64,000 nt of DNA from CAXMMR01 sp965198995. GTDB taxonomy: Bacteria > Pseudomonadota > Alphaproteobacteria > Acetobacterales > Acetobacteraceae. The notes beneath the pieces were generated by a model. That model saw only the letters and a program-made list of their open reading frames with translations. It had not been told where the DNA came from and did not search any database. The first letter of the stretch is position 1. Every line of letters begins with the position of its first letter. The translations under genes were made by a program, and so were the position numbers. This document shows, in pieces, positions 13,662 through 24,150 of this stretch. The stretch lies in the NCBI GenBank assembly GCA_965198995.1, contig CBDAQG010000002.1, forward strand, positions 2,356,001 to 2,420,000, in the 5' to 3' direction.

Positions 13662-15581
13662 TCAGCGCGCCGCGCTCTTGGCCTCCGCCGGCACCAGCGG
13701 CAGCCACACCGCGCTCGCCTGCGCCCCCGCATGCATGATCCGCATCGTCGCCGCCTGATAGTCCGCCGGCTTGGCCTCGAAGATGTTGGCAACGAAGCTC
13801 TGCGGGTTGCGGTCATAGAGCGGGAACCAGCTCGACTGCACCTGCACCATGATCCGGTGGCCGGGCTCGAACACGTGGTTGCTCGGCGGCAGGGTAAACC
13901 GGTAGCGCTCCACCTGCCCCGCCGGGATCGCCGCCGGATGGGCGAAGTCCTGCCGATACCGGCCGCGGAAGATGTCCATCCCCACCGGCAGCTCGTAGCC
14001 GCCCATGCTCGGGTCCGCCGGCACCAGCGCCGGCTGCACGTCGATCAGCTTGACCACCCAGTCCGCATCGGTCCCCGTGGTGGCGGCGAACAGGTCGGCC
14101 TCCGGCTGGCCCGAGATCCGCACCGCCGCGGTGAGCGGCGCCGTCTCGTACACCAGCACGTCCGGCCGGTCGGCAACCGAGCGCTGGTCGGTCGTCAGCC
14201 ACGACTTCCAGCGCGCGCTGTCGCCAAAGCTCACCGGCCGCGGCAGGTACAGCACCGGCTTGGCCGGATCGGAGCGGTAGCTGTCCGAGCCCCCGCCCTC
14301 CCCCGGCCGCGCAAACCCAAGCCCGCCGCCCGGCTGCAAATAGAGCGCCGTCATCGGCGACGGGCAGCCCGCCGCGCAGGCCAGCGGCCAGCGCGCGAAC
14401 CGGTCCCAGTGGTTCTCCCCGGTGTTATAGATGAACGCCGCCGGCACCTCCGCCGCCGGCGCCCCATCCTTCAGATACCGGTCAAAGAACGGCCGCAGCA
14501 CCTGCTGGCGATACTGCAGCGCCGTGTCCCCGTCCCAGTTGAGCCGCCCCAAACTCGCCGCGTCGTAGTTCACCTGGCTATGCCGCCATGGCCCCATCAC
14601 CAGGTGGTTGTTCGCCCCATGCCCGGCCGCGCCCAGCGCCATCCAGCTGTGGATCGCCCCCCACATGTCCTCCTGGTCCCACAGCCCCTGCTCCCACAGC
14701 GTCGGCACGTCCGAGGGATGCGCGGCCACGAAGCGGTCCAGCGCCTGCCCCTGCCACAGCGCGTCATACGCCGGATGCGCCTCCATCCGCTGCCAGAACG
14801 GCAGCTGGTCCAGCCCCGCCGCGCGTGCGTAATCCCCGGCCGAACCCGCCGCGAGAAAGTTGTCGTAGTCGTCATAGCCCGGCCGCGGCACCGGCTTGCC
14901 CTCCCCGCGCACCGTCATCTGCCCGGTGAAGTAGTCGAAATTGGTCTGCCGGAACGCGCCGTAATGGAACCAGTCATCGCCCATCCAGCCATCCACCATC
15001 GGGCTCTCCGGCGACGCCACCTTCAGCGCCGGATGCGGATGCAGCAGCGCCATCACCACCGTCCACCCCTCATACGAGGAGCCCAGCATCCCCACCCGCC
15101 CGTTGCTCTCCGGCATGTTGTGCACCAGCCAGTCGATCGTGTCCCACGCATCCGTGGTGTCGTCGGTGCTCGACGGGTTGAGCGGCCCGACCGGCGGCCG
15201 CGTCATCGTGTAGTCGCCCTCCGACCCATACTTGCCGCGCACATCCTGAAACACCCGGATATACCCGCCAGCGACAAACACGTCGTCGCCCTGCGGCAGC
15301 GTCGCCAGCATCGACGGACTGTCCGCACGGCTCACCCGCTTGCCGGCATTGTACGGCGTCCGCGTCAGCAGCATCGGCGCCCCATGCGCCCCGAGCGGCA
15401 GCACGATCACCGTGTGCAGCCTCACCCCGTCCCGCATCGGGATCATCACGTCCCGCTTGCTGTAGTCGAAACCGACCCTGGGCTGATCGACATGGGCGGG
15501 AATGTCGTTGCCCACCGCGACCAGCGTGCGATCAACGGGCGCGGCAGCGCACAGCAACAGGAGAAGCAGTTGGGGGCGCAT
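13662..15581 (-). CDS. CocE/NonD-family hydrolase (X-Pro dipeptidyl-peptidase S15 type), exported
   Basis: A 639-residue protein from ATG 15581, which has AAGGA upstream; the longer frame begins inside an A/T repeat and is rejected. The N-terminus MRPQLLLLLLCAAAP is a signal peptide. The catalytic domain has MRDGVRLHTVIVLP, the GxSYxG motif at residues 167-172 (LGSSYEGW, nucleophile Ser169), and VMGPWRHSQ carrying the likely His. The C-terminal half (after about residue 400) is a jelly-roll domain with FTLPPSNHVFEPGHRIMVQV. Relatives include cocaine esterase, glutaryl-7-ACA acylase and alpha-amino-acid ester hydrolases; the substrate is unknown. Confidence 0.9.
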   Translation of the reverse strand: MRPQLLLLLLCAAAPVDRTLVAVGNDIPAHVDQPRVGFDYSKRDVMIPMRDGVRLHTVIVLPLGAHGAPMLLTRTPYNAGKRVSRADSPSMLATLPQGDDVFVAGGYIRVFQDVRGKYGSEGDYTMTRPPVGPLNPSSTDDTTDAWDTIDWLVHNMPESNGRVGMLGSSYEGWTVVMALLHPHPALKVASPESPMVDGWMGDDWFHYGAFRQTNFDYFTGQMTVRGEGKPVPRPGYDDYDNFLAAGSAGDYARAAGLDQLPFWQRMEAHPAYDALWQGQALDRFVAAHPSDVPTLWEQGLWDQEDMWGAIHSWMALGAAGHGANNHLVMGPWRHSQVNYDAASLGRLNWDGDTALQYRQQVLRPFFDRYLKDGAPAAEVPAAFIYNTGENHWDRFARWPLACAAGCPSPMTALYLQPGGGLGFARPGEGGGSDSYRSDPAKPVLYLPRPVSFGDSARWKSWLTTDQRSVADRPDVLVYETAPLTAAVRISGQPEADLFAATTGTDADWVVKLIDVQPALVPADPSMGGYELPVGMDIFRGRYRQDFAHPAAIPAGQVERYRFTLPPSNHVFEPGHRIMVQVQSSWFPLYDRNPQSFVANIFEAKPADYQAATMRIMHAGAQASAVWLPLVPAEAKSAAR

Positions 15582-15593
15582 GGTCGATCCTTG

Positions 15594-15720
15594 GAAAGCA
15601 AGCGGTTCTTTTTTAAAAAAAAGAACCAAAAAACTTCTGCCCGTAAAGGCGGAGCGCCAACAGCCCCTTAAACGGGTAAAAGTTCTTTGCTGCTTTTTTT
15701 CAAAAAAGAAGGCCGTTTCA
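15594..15720. repeat. A/T-rich double-hairpin repeat between two hydrolase genes
   Basis: GCGGTTCTTTTTTAAAAAAA, then AGAACCAAAAAACTTCTGCC, a GC-rich spacer and AACGGGTAAAAGTTCTTTGC with a second hairpin TTTTTTTCAAAAAAGAAGG. It occupies the whole gap between the S33-type hydrolase stop and the S15-type hydrolase start. Confidence 0.85.
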
Positions 15721-16686
15721 GCTGCCTGCCCAAGCCCTGACGATCGCCGCCGTCCCCGCCGGCGTGGTCGTCAATCCGATATGGCCGATGCCGGGGACGA
15801 TGTCGACGCGGATGCCGGGCTTGCCGGCGGCCAGGGCGGCCTGCAGCCTGTCGGAGAGGAAGATCTCGTCCTCGGCACCGGCCACAGCCATGATCGGGCG
15901 TGGAGTGCGGCGGAGGTCGCCGACATAGTCGTCGTCCGGCCCGAAGTTCTTGAGCAGCCGATACGAGTAGGTCGCTGTCTGATGGTGCGGGTTGCCGGCG
16001 GGCACGCCGAAGGCGATCACCGGCAGGCCGTTCAGCCCGGTGATGCCGAAACCGCTGACGATCGACAGGGCGACGAAGCGCGGCACCGCGACGGAAACCC
16101 AGCCGCCCGAGCCGGTGCCGAGGCGCGCGTTCGGCGCGTCATGGCCGAGGAACGGGGCGAGCAGAATGAAGCGGCTGAAGCGGCTGGCTAGGCGGCTGCC
16201 GGCGATGCGCAGCGCAAAGCCGCCGCCGGAGGAAAAACCGATCAGGGTGGTCTCAGCCGGATGATGCGCACCCTCAAGCGTGTTGAGCAGGTTCTCGAGG
16301 TCATCCTCGAGCTGCCCGATATAGGCGATGTCGCCATGCGGGCCGGACCGGCCGTGGCCACGCAGGTCCGGCACGATCACGGTGGCACCGGCGGCGGCAA
16401 GCGCGCGGGCGGTCGGGTGCATGCCGACGCTGGAGCCGGACGAGCCGTGGATCAGGATGACGACGCGGTCCGGATCGCCAGGGTAGCGGCGATAGGCGAG
16501 CGCCGCCCCGTCGCGGGCGATGAAATGCTCGGTCTGCGGCAGGCCGGAGAAGTCGACCGCGTCGTAGGGCGTGCTGACGGCGAGCTGGGGCGGCGGCGCG
16601 GCGGGACGGTCAAACGCGATCGTCGCAGCCAGGGCTGCGACGACCAGGAGCAGGATGGCGGCCAGTGATTTCAGTGCGGTTCGCAT
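15718..16686 (-). CDS. Membrane-anchored alpha/beta-hydrolase (serine aminopeptidase/lysophospholipase-like)
   Basis: A 322-residue protein. Residues 5-25 form a hydrophobic anchor or uncleaved signal. The hydrolase core shows VVILIHGSSGSSVGMHP (oxyanion hole), VPDLRGHGRSG, and the nucleophile elbow LIGFSSGGGFALR with Ser152. AGAEDEIF supplies the acid and GIGHIGL the His. It resembles S33-type hydrolases and monoglyceride lipases acting outside the cytoplasm. The substrate is unknown. It lies between two A/T repeats. Confidence 0.85.
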   Translation of the reverse strand: MRTALKSLAAILLLVVAALAATIAFDRPAAPPPQLAVSTPYDAVDFSGLPQTEHFIARDGAALAYRRYPGDPDRVVILIHGSSGSSVGMHPTARALAAAGATVIVPDLRGHGRSGPHGDIAYIGQLEDDLENLLNTLEGAHHPAETTLIGFSSGGGFALRIAGSRLASRFSRFILLAPFLGHDAPNARLGTGSGGWVSVAVPRFVALSIVSGFGITGLNGLPVIAFGVPAGNPHHQTATYSYRLLKNFGPDDDYVGDLRRTPRPIMAVAGAEDEIFLSDRLQAALAAGKPGIRVDIVPGIGHIGLTTTPAGTAAIVRAWAGS

Positions 16687-16707
16687 GCGGGTCCCTGGTG
16701 CGGAGGC

Positions 16708-16759
16708 CGCAAGGAAGGGCTTCTTTTTTACAAAAAAGAAGCAAAAAACTTCTAGCCGC

Positions 16760-16760
<1 letters not shown>
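16708..16760. repeat. A/T-rich hairpin repeat (half element)
   Basis: GGCTTCTTTTTTACAAAAAA then GAAGCAAAAAACTTCTAGCC. A single hairpin lies between the start of the S33-type hydrolase gene and the end of livF, placed to end the liv operon or block read-through into the hydrolase gene. Confidence 0.8.
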
Positions 16761-17473
<713 letters not shown>

Positions 17474-17486
17474 GACCCCGCGCCGC

Positions 17487-18332
17487 TCACGACAGCGCGT
17501 CCGCCGCCGTGCCGAGATAGGCCACCCGCACCGCCGGGTTGGCCCGCACCTCGGCCGGCGGCCCCGAGGCGATCACCTGCCCGTCGGCGAGCACGCTGAT
17601 CCGGTCGGCCAGGTCGAACACCACCCCGAGGTCGTGCTCGATCATCACCAGCGTCCGCCCCACCGTCACCCGGCGGATCAGGTTGACGGCGCGGTCGGTC
17701 TCGGCATGGCTCATCCCGGCGGTCGGCTCGTCGAGCAGCACGATCGAGGCGTCGCCCGCCACCGCAACGCCGATCTCCAGCGCCCGCTGGTCGGCATAGG
17801 CGAGCGCCCCGGCCGCGACGTGGCGCCGCCCGGCCAGCCCGGTCAGCTCCAGCATCTCCTCCACCCTGGCGTCCAGCCGCGCCCGCCCGGCGATCGGCCG
17901 GATGAAGTCGTAGCCCACCCCCTGCGCCTGCATCGCCGCCACCCGCAGGTTCTCGAACACCGACATCCCGCCGAACAGCGCCGTCACCTGGAACGAGCGC
18001 GACAGCCCGCGCCGGCTGATCACGTGCGGCGGCAGCCCGGTCACGTCGGCGCCGTTCAGCAGGACCCGCCCGCCATCCGGCCGCAACCGCCCGCTCACCA
18101 GGTGGAAGAACGTGCTCTTGCCGGCCCCGTTCGGCCCGATCACCGCATGCCGCTCGCCGGCGGCGACGTCCATCGTCACCCCCTTGATGATGGCGGTGGC
18201 GCCAAAACTCTTGCGCAGGTCACGGATGCACAGCGCCGGCGACACGGCCGAAGCGATGGCCGAAGCGACAGCCGGGCCGGCTGAGCCCCCCGCACCGGCC
18301 GCCAGCACCGGGATGGCGGTCGCGGCGGTCAT
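17487..18332 (-). CDS. livG: Branched-chain-type ABC transporter ATPase LivG
   Basis: The start is ATG 18332 (MTAATAIPVLAAG), overlapping the livM stop as ATGA; the longer frame is a shadow inside livM. The product is 281 residues. An Ala/Gly-rich N-terminal extension of about 30 residues precedes CIRDLRKSFGATAIIKGV. Walker A is GPNGAGKS, the Q-loop region is GLSRSFQVTALF, the signature is degenerate (LAYADQRALEIGVA), Walker B is SIVLLDEPTAGMS, and the switch is MIEHDLGVVFDL. The canonical Lys here contrasts with the Arg of LivF. Confidence 0.92.
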   Translation of the reverse strand: MTAATAIPVLAAGAGGSAGPAVASAIASAVSPALCIRDLRKSFGATAIIKGVTMDVAAGERHAVIGPNGAGKSTFFHLVSGRLRPDGGRVLLNGADVTGLPPHVISRRGLSRSFQVTALFGGMSVFENLRVAAMQAQGVGYDFIRPIAGRARLDARVEEMLELTGLAGRRHVAAGALAYADQRALEIGVAVAGDASIVLLDEPTAGMSHAETDRAVNLIRRVTVGRTLVMIEHDLGVVFDLADRISVLADGQVIASGPPAEVRANPAVRVAYLGTAADALS

Positions 18333-19624
18333 GCCAGGCTCGCCGCCACCTGCGCCTGCCACGCCGCCCTGGCGTGCGGCCAGAGGCGGTGCAGCAGCAG
18401 CGCCCCGGCCAGCAGCAGCGCCACGCCGACCGCCCACTGCCACACCTCATGCGGCCGCGCCGCCATCCCCAGCAGCAGGCCGGCCGGCGCGCCGTTGCGC
18501 ACCGCCTGCAGCCGGAAGCCGAGCTCGGCCAGCCAGACGATGCCGGCCAGCGCCAGCGCCAGCCCCGGCAACTGCGCCGCATACGGCCCGACCAACGCCC
18601 CGCCCCGGCCCGCCCGCAGCAGCGGCGCGTGCGCCAGGATGATGCCGGACAGCCCGCCCGGCGCCCACACCACCGCAGCCAGGAACAGCAGCCCGTCATA
18701 GAGCTGCCAGGCGTCGGTCATCGTCGACAGCGCGATCTGCAGGAAGGTGATCAGGATGGCGCCCAGCACCGGCCCCCAGAACGTCCCCACCCCGCCGATG
18801 AAGGTCATCAGCAGCACGGCGCCGGAGGCCTCGGTCGAGACGTTGGTCGAGGTGACGATCTCGTCGTTGAGCGCCTGCAGCCCGCCGGCGATGCCGGCGA
18901 ACAGCCCCGACAGCAGGAACACCAGGAAGCGCACCCGCGCCGGGTTGTAGCCGATGAAGCTCACCCGCTCGTCGTCGTCGCGCACCGCATTGGCCAGCCG
19001 GCCGAGCGGCGTCGCCGTGTAGCGCCACATCAGCAAGCTGCACACGAAGGCCCAGCTGGCGATCAGGAAGTAGACGTTCCACTGCCGCCCGAAGCTGAGC
19101 CCGAACAGGGCAGGCCCGTCCGAGCGGTCGCCGCTCACCCCCTCCTCGCCGCCGAACAGCGAGGGGAACATCAGCACCGCGGCACTCGCCAGCTCCGCCA
19201 GGCCGAGCGTGATCATCGCGAACGCCGTCTCGTGCCGCCGCGCCGCCACCCAGCCGCCAAGCAGTGCCGCGAGCAGCCCGCCGGCGGCGCCGAACAGCGG
19301 CAGCAGCGGGGCCGGGATCCAGTAGCCGGCGCCCGCCGCCCGCATCGCGTGCATCGCCGCGAAGCCGCCGAAGCCGAGCAGCACCGCATGGCCGAAATCC
19401 AGCATCCCGCCCTGCCCGAGCAGCATGTTGAACGACAGCGCAAATACGATGGCGATGCCCATCCGGCACAGCAGCGACAAGCCGAAGCCGCCCGACTGCA
19501 TGCCCGACAGCACGAACGGCGCCACCAGCGCCGCCAGCGCCACCAGCACCCACGGCAGCGCCGCCCGAACCGCCGCCTGGCGCCGCTCCAGCGGCAGCAC
19601 GGCGGCGTGCACCACCGCGCTCAT
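18329..19624 (-). CDS. livM: Branched-chain-type ABC transporter permease LivM
   Basis: The start is ATG 19624 (MSAVVHAAVLPLERRQ), overlapping the livH stop; the product is 431 residues. Hydrophobic helices fill the protein. The conserved LivM block FALSFNMLLGQGGMLDFGHA lies near residue 65, followed by MITLGLAEL and SGLFAGIAGGLQAL. The C-terminus is longer than usual: about 100 residues after LAAVVWAPGGLSG include two to three more hydrophobic segments. Confidence 0.9.
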   Translation of the reverse strand: MSAVVHAAVLPLERRQAAVRAALPWVLVALAALVAPFVLSGMQSGGFGLSLLCRMGIAIVFALSFNMLLGQGGMLDFGHAVLLGFGGFAAMHAMRAAGAGYWIPAPLLPLFGAAGGLLAALLGGWVAARRHETAFAMITLGLAELASAAVLMFPSLFGGEEGVSGDRSDGPALFGLSFGRQWNVYFLIASWAFVCSLLMWRYTATPLGRLANAVRDDDERVSFIGYNPARVRFLVFLLSGLFAGIAGGLQALNDEIVTSTNVSTEASGAVLLMTFIGGVGTFWGPVLGAILITFLQIALSTMTDAWQLYDGLLFLAAVVWAPGGLSGIILAHAPLLRAGRGGALVGPYAAQLPGLALALAGIVWLAELGFRLQAVRNGAPAGLLLGMAARPHEVWQWAVGVALLLAGALLLHRLWPHARAAWQAQVAASLA

Positions 19625-20565
19625 GCGTTGCGCGAGCCGAACAGGCCGCGCGGGCGGAACGCCAGCACCAGCACCAGCAGCAGGTAAGGCACCGCCGGCG
19701 CCGCCCGCGCCACCGTCAGCCCCCACAGATCGGCGAGCAGCCCGTCCGTGCCCGCCGGCGCAAAGCCCAGCAGCCGGCCGAACGGCAGATCAAGGCTGAT
19801 CGAGGCGGTCTGCAGCAGCCCGATCAGCACCGAGGCGACGAACGCGCCCCACACCGAGCCGAGCCCGCCCATCACCACCACCGCGAACACGATGCCGCCG
19901 AGCGAGGCCGCCATGCCCGGCTGGGTGGTGAACGCGTTGCCGCCGATCACCCCGGCCAGCCCCGCCAGCGCGCAGCCGGCGCCGAACACGGTCGTGAACA
20001 CGCGCGGCACGTCATGGCCGAGCATCGAGACCATGTCCGGATGGGTCAGCGCCGCCCGCACCACGAGGCCGAGCCGGGTGCGCGCCAGGGCGGCGAACAG
20101 GGCGACGAACATGCCGAGCGACACCGCCATCATGAACACCCGGTAGGCCGGGATGTCGGTGCCGCCGAGCTGGAACAGCGGGAAGTCCAGCGCCCGCGGC
20201 ACCAGGTAGCGCACCGGGTTGCGACCCCAGATCAGCGGCACCACCTCGCCGATCACCAGCGCCAGGGCAAACGTGAACAGCAGCTCCGCCATGTGGCCGT
20301 AGCGGTGCACCGCGCGCAGCCCGTAGCGCTGCACCACCGCGCCGATCAGCCCGACCAGCACCGGCGCCACCACCAGCCCGACCCAGAAGCCCAGGCCCAC
20401 GCTGATCGTGTAGGCGAGGTAGGCGCCCAGCATGTAGAAGCTGGCATGCGACAGGTTGAGCACGCCCATCATGCCGAAGATCAGCGTCAACCCGCTCGAC
20501 AGCATGAACAGCAGCAGGCCGAACACCAGGCCGTTGAACAGGATGGGCGCCAGGGTCAGGCTCAT
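19621..20565 (-). CDS. livH: Branched-chain-type ABC transporter permease LivH
   Basis: A 314-residue permease starting MSLTLAPILFNGLVFG. GLTLIFGMMGVLNLSHASFY near residues 25-44 is the LivH signature. The EAA-like cytoplasmic loop is followed by LAGVIGGNAFTTQPGM and VVVMGGLGSVWGAFVAS. It forms the membrane channel with LivM. It starts 27 bases after the binding-protein gene and overlaps livM, so the operon is tight. Confidence 0.92.
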   Translation of the reverse strand: MSLTLAPILFNGLVFGLLLFMLSSGLTLIFGMMGVLNLSHASFYMLGAYLAYTISVGLGFWVGLVVAPVLVGLIGAVVQRYGLRAVHRYGHMAELLFTFALALVIGEVVPLIWGRNPVRYLVPRALDFPLFQLGGTDIPAYRVFMMAVSLGMFVALFAALARTRLGLVVRAALTHPDMVSMLGHDVPRVFTTVFGAGCALAGLAGVIGGNAFTTQPGMAASLGGIVFAVVVMGGLGSVWGAFVASVLIGLLQTASISLDLPFGRLLGFAPAGTDGLLADLWGLTVARAAPAVPYLLLVLVLAFRPRGLFGSRNA

Positions 20566-20592
20566 CGGCCGCGCCCCGGCTCAAACGCCATC

Positions 20593-21819
20593 TTACGGCG
20601 CCTCCATCTTGCAGCTGGTCGCCATGCGCGTCTCGTCCGCCGGGATCGTGGCGACGGTCTTGAAGCCGAGCTTGCTGTCCGGGAACACGTGCGGCAGGTT
20701 CGGCTCGAGCTCGGAGACGAACAGCGGCTGGATCATCTGGTGGTCGTCCGCCCGCATGTCGGACACGCCGAGCGGCGTCTGGCGCTTCATCCCGCTCAGC
20801 ACCTTGGCCACCTTCACCGGGTCCGAGCTGTCCGCCTGCTTCATCGCCGCGGCCAACGTGTCGATCTCGTTGACGACGTTCCAGTAGTAGAAGGCGCGAT
20901 GGAAGCGCGCCTGGAAGGCGTCGGCGATGTCGTCGATGCCGGGCACGTTGTCGGACCAGGTGGCGACCTGCACGTCGCCGACGGCGCCGGGTCCGGCCGC
21001 CGCGACGGTCACCTGGTCGCCGATGTAGTAGGTGAAGAAGCGACCCTTGTAGCCGCTGTCGGCGGCGGCCTTGGTCAGCAGCTCGATGTCCTGGCCCCAA
21101 TTGCCGGTCACCACCGCGTCCGCGCCGGCAGCCTGGAACTTGGCGACATAGGGGGTGAAATCCTTCACCTTGCCGAGCGGCACCCGGTCCTCGCCGACGA
21201 TCTTCAGGTCCGGCCGCCGATCGGCCAGCAGCTTCTCCGCCGCCTTCTGCACCGAGACGCCGAACGAGTAGTCGGGATTGAACACGTAGACCTTATGGAT
21301 GTCCGCCTGCGCAACGATGTAGTCCGACAGCGCCTTCATCTTCATGTCGCTGTCGGCATCGAAGCGGAAATGCCAGAACGAGCACTTGTCGTTGGTCAGG
21401 CCCGGATCGACGGCGGCGTAGTTGAGGAACACCACCGACTTGTCCGGGTCGCGCTTGTTGTTCTTGTCGATCGCCGCGACAAGGGCGAACGCCACCGCCG
21501 AACCGTTGCCCTGGGTGACGTAGTGCACGCCGTCATCCACCGCCTTGCGCAGCAGCGCGAGCGACTTCTCCGGGCTCACCTCGTTGTCGAGTGCCACCAG
21601 CGCGAAATGCCGGCCGGGCCCGGCGGCGCCGCTCGCATTGACCCTGTCGATGGCGAAGCGGAAATGCTGCTCGCCGAGCTGCCCGGTCTCGGCCAGCGGA
21701 CCGCTGAGCGGGTCGATATAGGCGATCCGCACCGTCTCGTCGGCACGCGCCGAGCCGCACTGCACAAAGCTCACGGGCGCGAGCAGGCCGAGCATGGCCG
21801 CATGGAGAGCAAGCCGCAT
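20593..21819 (-). CDS. livK: ABC transporter periplasmic substrate-binding protein (Leu/Ile/Val-binding type)
   Basis: ATG 21819 is preceded by GGGAGA; the longer frame upstream is not used. The product is 408 residues with a signal peptide (MRLALHAAMLGLLAP, cut near SARA-DE). Type I periplasmic-binding fold signatures are VRIAYIDPLSGPLAETG and VTGNWGQDIELLTKAA. DKCSFWHFRFDADSDMK suggests a subgroup found with aromatic, urea or amide importers, but the ligand is not predictable. It is the first gene of the livKHMGF operon. Confidence 0.92.
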   Translation of the reverse strand: MRLALHAAMLGLLAPVSFVQCGSARADETVRIAYIDPLSGPLAETGQLGEQHFRFAIDRVNASGAAGPGRHFALVALDNEVSPEKSLALLRKAVDDGVHYVTQGNGSAVAFALVAAIDKNNKRDPDKSVVFLNYAAVDPGLTNDKCSFWHFRFDADSDMKMKALSDYIVAQADIHKVYVFNPDYSFGVSVQKAAEKLLADRRPDLKIVGEDRVPLGKVKDFTPYVAKFQAAGADAVVTGNWGQDIELLTKAAADSGYKGRFFTYYIGDQVTVAAAGPGAVGDVQVATWSDNVPGIDDIADAFQARFHRAFYYWNVVNEIDTLAAAMKQADSSDPVKVAKVLSGMKRQTPLGVSDMRADDHQMIQPLFVSELEPNLPHVFPDSKLGFKTVATIPADETRMATSCKMEAP

Positions 21820-21921
21820 GGAACAGTCTCCCGAGGGAACCCCTTCCTCCGCTCCGTTGACCGGAGCGGCTGTGGTTCCGCAGGATTGATCCTGATGGCC
21901 TTTGGCACGCAGCGTCAAGGG

Positions 21922-21968
21922 AAGCCAAGCGCTTCTTTTTTGAAAAAAAGCAGCAAAAAACTTCTATT
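21922..21968. repeat. A/T-rich hairpin repeat (half element)
   Basis: GCGCTTCTTTTTTGAAAAAA then AGCAGCAAAAAACTTCTATT. One arm of the A/T family lies about 100 bases upstream of livK. Confidence 0.75.
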
Positions 21969-22053
21969 TTCTGACCTGAGTGGGCGCCCGACGACGAGTG
22001 GGATGACAGCTGGATTGTGCTAGCAATGCACCGCGCCGAGGCCGCACAGCGGC

Positions 22054-22094
22054 GGTTATGGCAATCTTGCCTATGTGCAAGTTTTCGCATAACC
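22054..22094. promoter_or_regulatory. Interrupted inverted repeat upstream of livK
   Basis: GGTTATG (22054-22060) and CTTGC (22066-22070) are mirrored by GCAAG (22077-22081) and CATAACC (22088-22094). The 41-base interrupted palindrome lies in the 419-base gap between livK and the SDR gene. It may be a regulatory site for the liv operon or a hairpin; nothing else is recognised in the surrounding 200 bases. Confidence 0.35.
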
Positions 22095-22238
22095 CATTGA
22101 AATGCCACATTTCTCGCGGGAGAACATGGGGCATACCGACCGCCTGCCGCCCCTCCCCAAATCTTGCTTTATTTCACCCCACACAAAAACCCGCAGCTTT
22201 GTAGAAGCTCCTCGTGATGGGGCGTCAGCGCTGCCGGG

Positions 22239-22961
22239 CTAATGCTGCTGCCGCGTCGGGGTGATGCAGATCTCCTGGATCAGCACGGTCTGCGGCATGC
22301 TGTAGGCGAACAGCACCGAGGCGGCCACGTGGTCGGCCGAGATGCCCCCGCCCATCCGCGCCTTGTTGGCCCGGTAGGTCTCCAGCGTGTTCTGGTCACG
22401 CACGTGGTCGAGCACCTCCGTCTCGATCACCCCGGGCGAGATCACGACGACGCGCACGTCGTGCGGCGCCAGCTGAGCCCGCAGGCTGTCCGACATGCCA
22501 TGCACGAAGAACTTGGTGCCGCAGTAGATCGTATGGTCCGGATAAACCTTCCGCCCGGCGATCGAGCTCATGTTGACGATCGTGCCGCCCCGCCGCGCCA
22601 CCATGCCGGGCATCACCGCGTGCACCGCATTCATCACGCCGTTGACGTTGATCGCGATGCTCTCGTCCCACTCCTCCGGGTCCTGCATCGTCACGTCGCC
22701 GAGCCGCGCGATGCCGGCATTGTTGAACAGGCAATCGGTCGGGCCGTATCGCGCCTCCGCCTCGCGCACGGCGTCGGCGATCGCCGCCCGGTCGCGCACG
22801 TCAACGCCGCGCACCAGGGCGTCCGGCAGCCCAAGCCCGTGCATGCGCTCGACCCGGCGCGCCAGCAGCAGCAGCGGATAGCCTTGAGACGAAAACGCAC
22901 GCGCTGTAGCTTCGCCAATACCAGAGCTGGCGCCGGTGATCACAACGAGCGGCTTCGCCAT
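22239..22961 (-). CDS. Classical SDR-family oxidoreductase
   Basis: A 240-residue classical short-chain dehydrogenase. TGASSGIGEATARAF (residues 9-23) is the cofactor-binding motif; NNAGIARLGDV follows, then the catalytic NMSSIAGRKVYPDHTIYCGTK with Ser, Tyr and Lys. It resembles YdfG-like serine/3-hydroxy-acid dehydrogenases using NADP. It is divergent from the MalK-type ATPase gene across a 99-base gap, so it may belong to the sugar/polyol locus. The substrate is unknown. Confidence 0.88.
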   Translation of the reverse strand: MAKPLVVITGASSGIGEATARAFSSQGYPLLLLARRVERMHGLGLPDALVRGVDVRDRAAIADAVREAEARYGPTDCLFNNAGIARLGDVTMQDPEEWDESIAINVNGVMNAVHAVMPGMVARRGGTIVNMSSIAGRKVYPDHTIYCGTKFFVHGMSDSLRAQLAPHDVRVVVISPGVIETEVLDHVRDQNTLETYRANKARMGGGISADHVAASVLFAYSMPQTVLIQEICITPTRQQH

Positions 22962-23060
22962 CGCATCATCCCCGCGCCCGCTGTGGGCGCACGCCTGATT
23001 GACACCTCATCGGCTTTGCAAATAACTGTCAAGCCATGATGGCATTTGTCAGCTAGCGCC

Positions 23061-24128
<1,068 letters not shown>

Positions 24129-24150
24129 TGCCAGGCCTGGCGCAGCCATA

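Noticed and set aside
13632..15671. Plus-strand open frame of 679 residues opposite the S15-type hydrolase
   Set aside because: It is a shadow with Arg/His/Pro-rich composition; the minus-strand hydrolase has a signal peptide and a GxSYxG motif.
20014..22023. Plus-strand open frame of 669 residues opposite livH and livK
   Set aside because: It is a shadow. The minus strand carries a complete binding protein and permease; the plus frame has no domain and reads through an A/T repeat.
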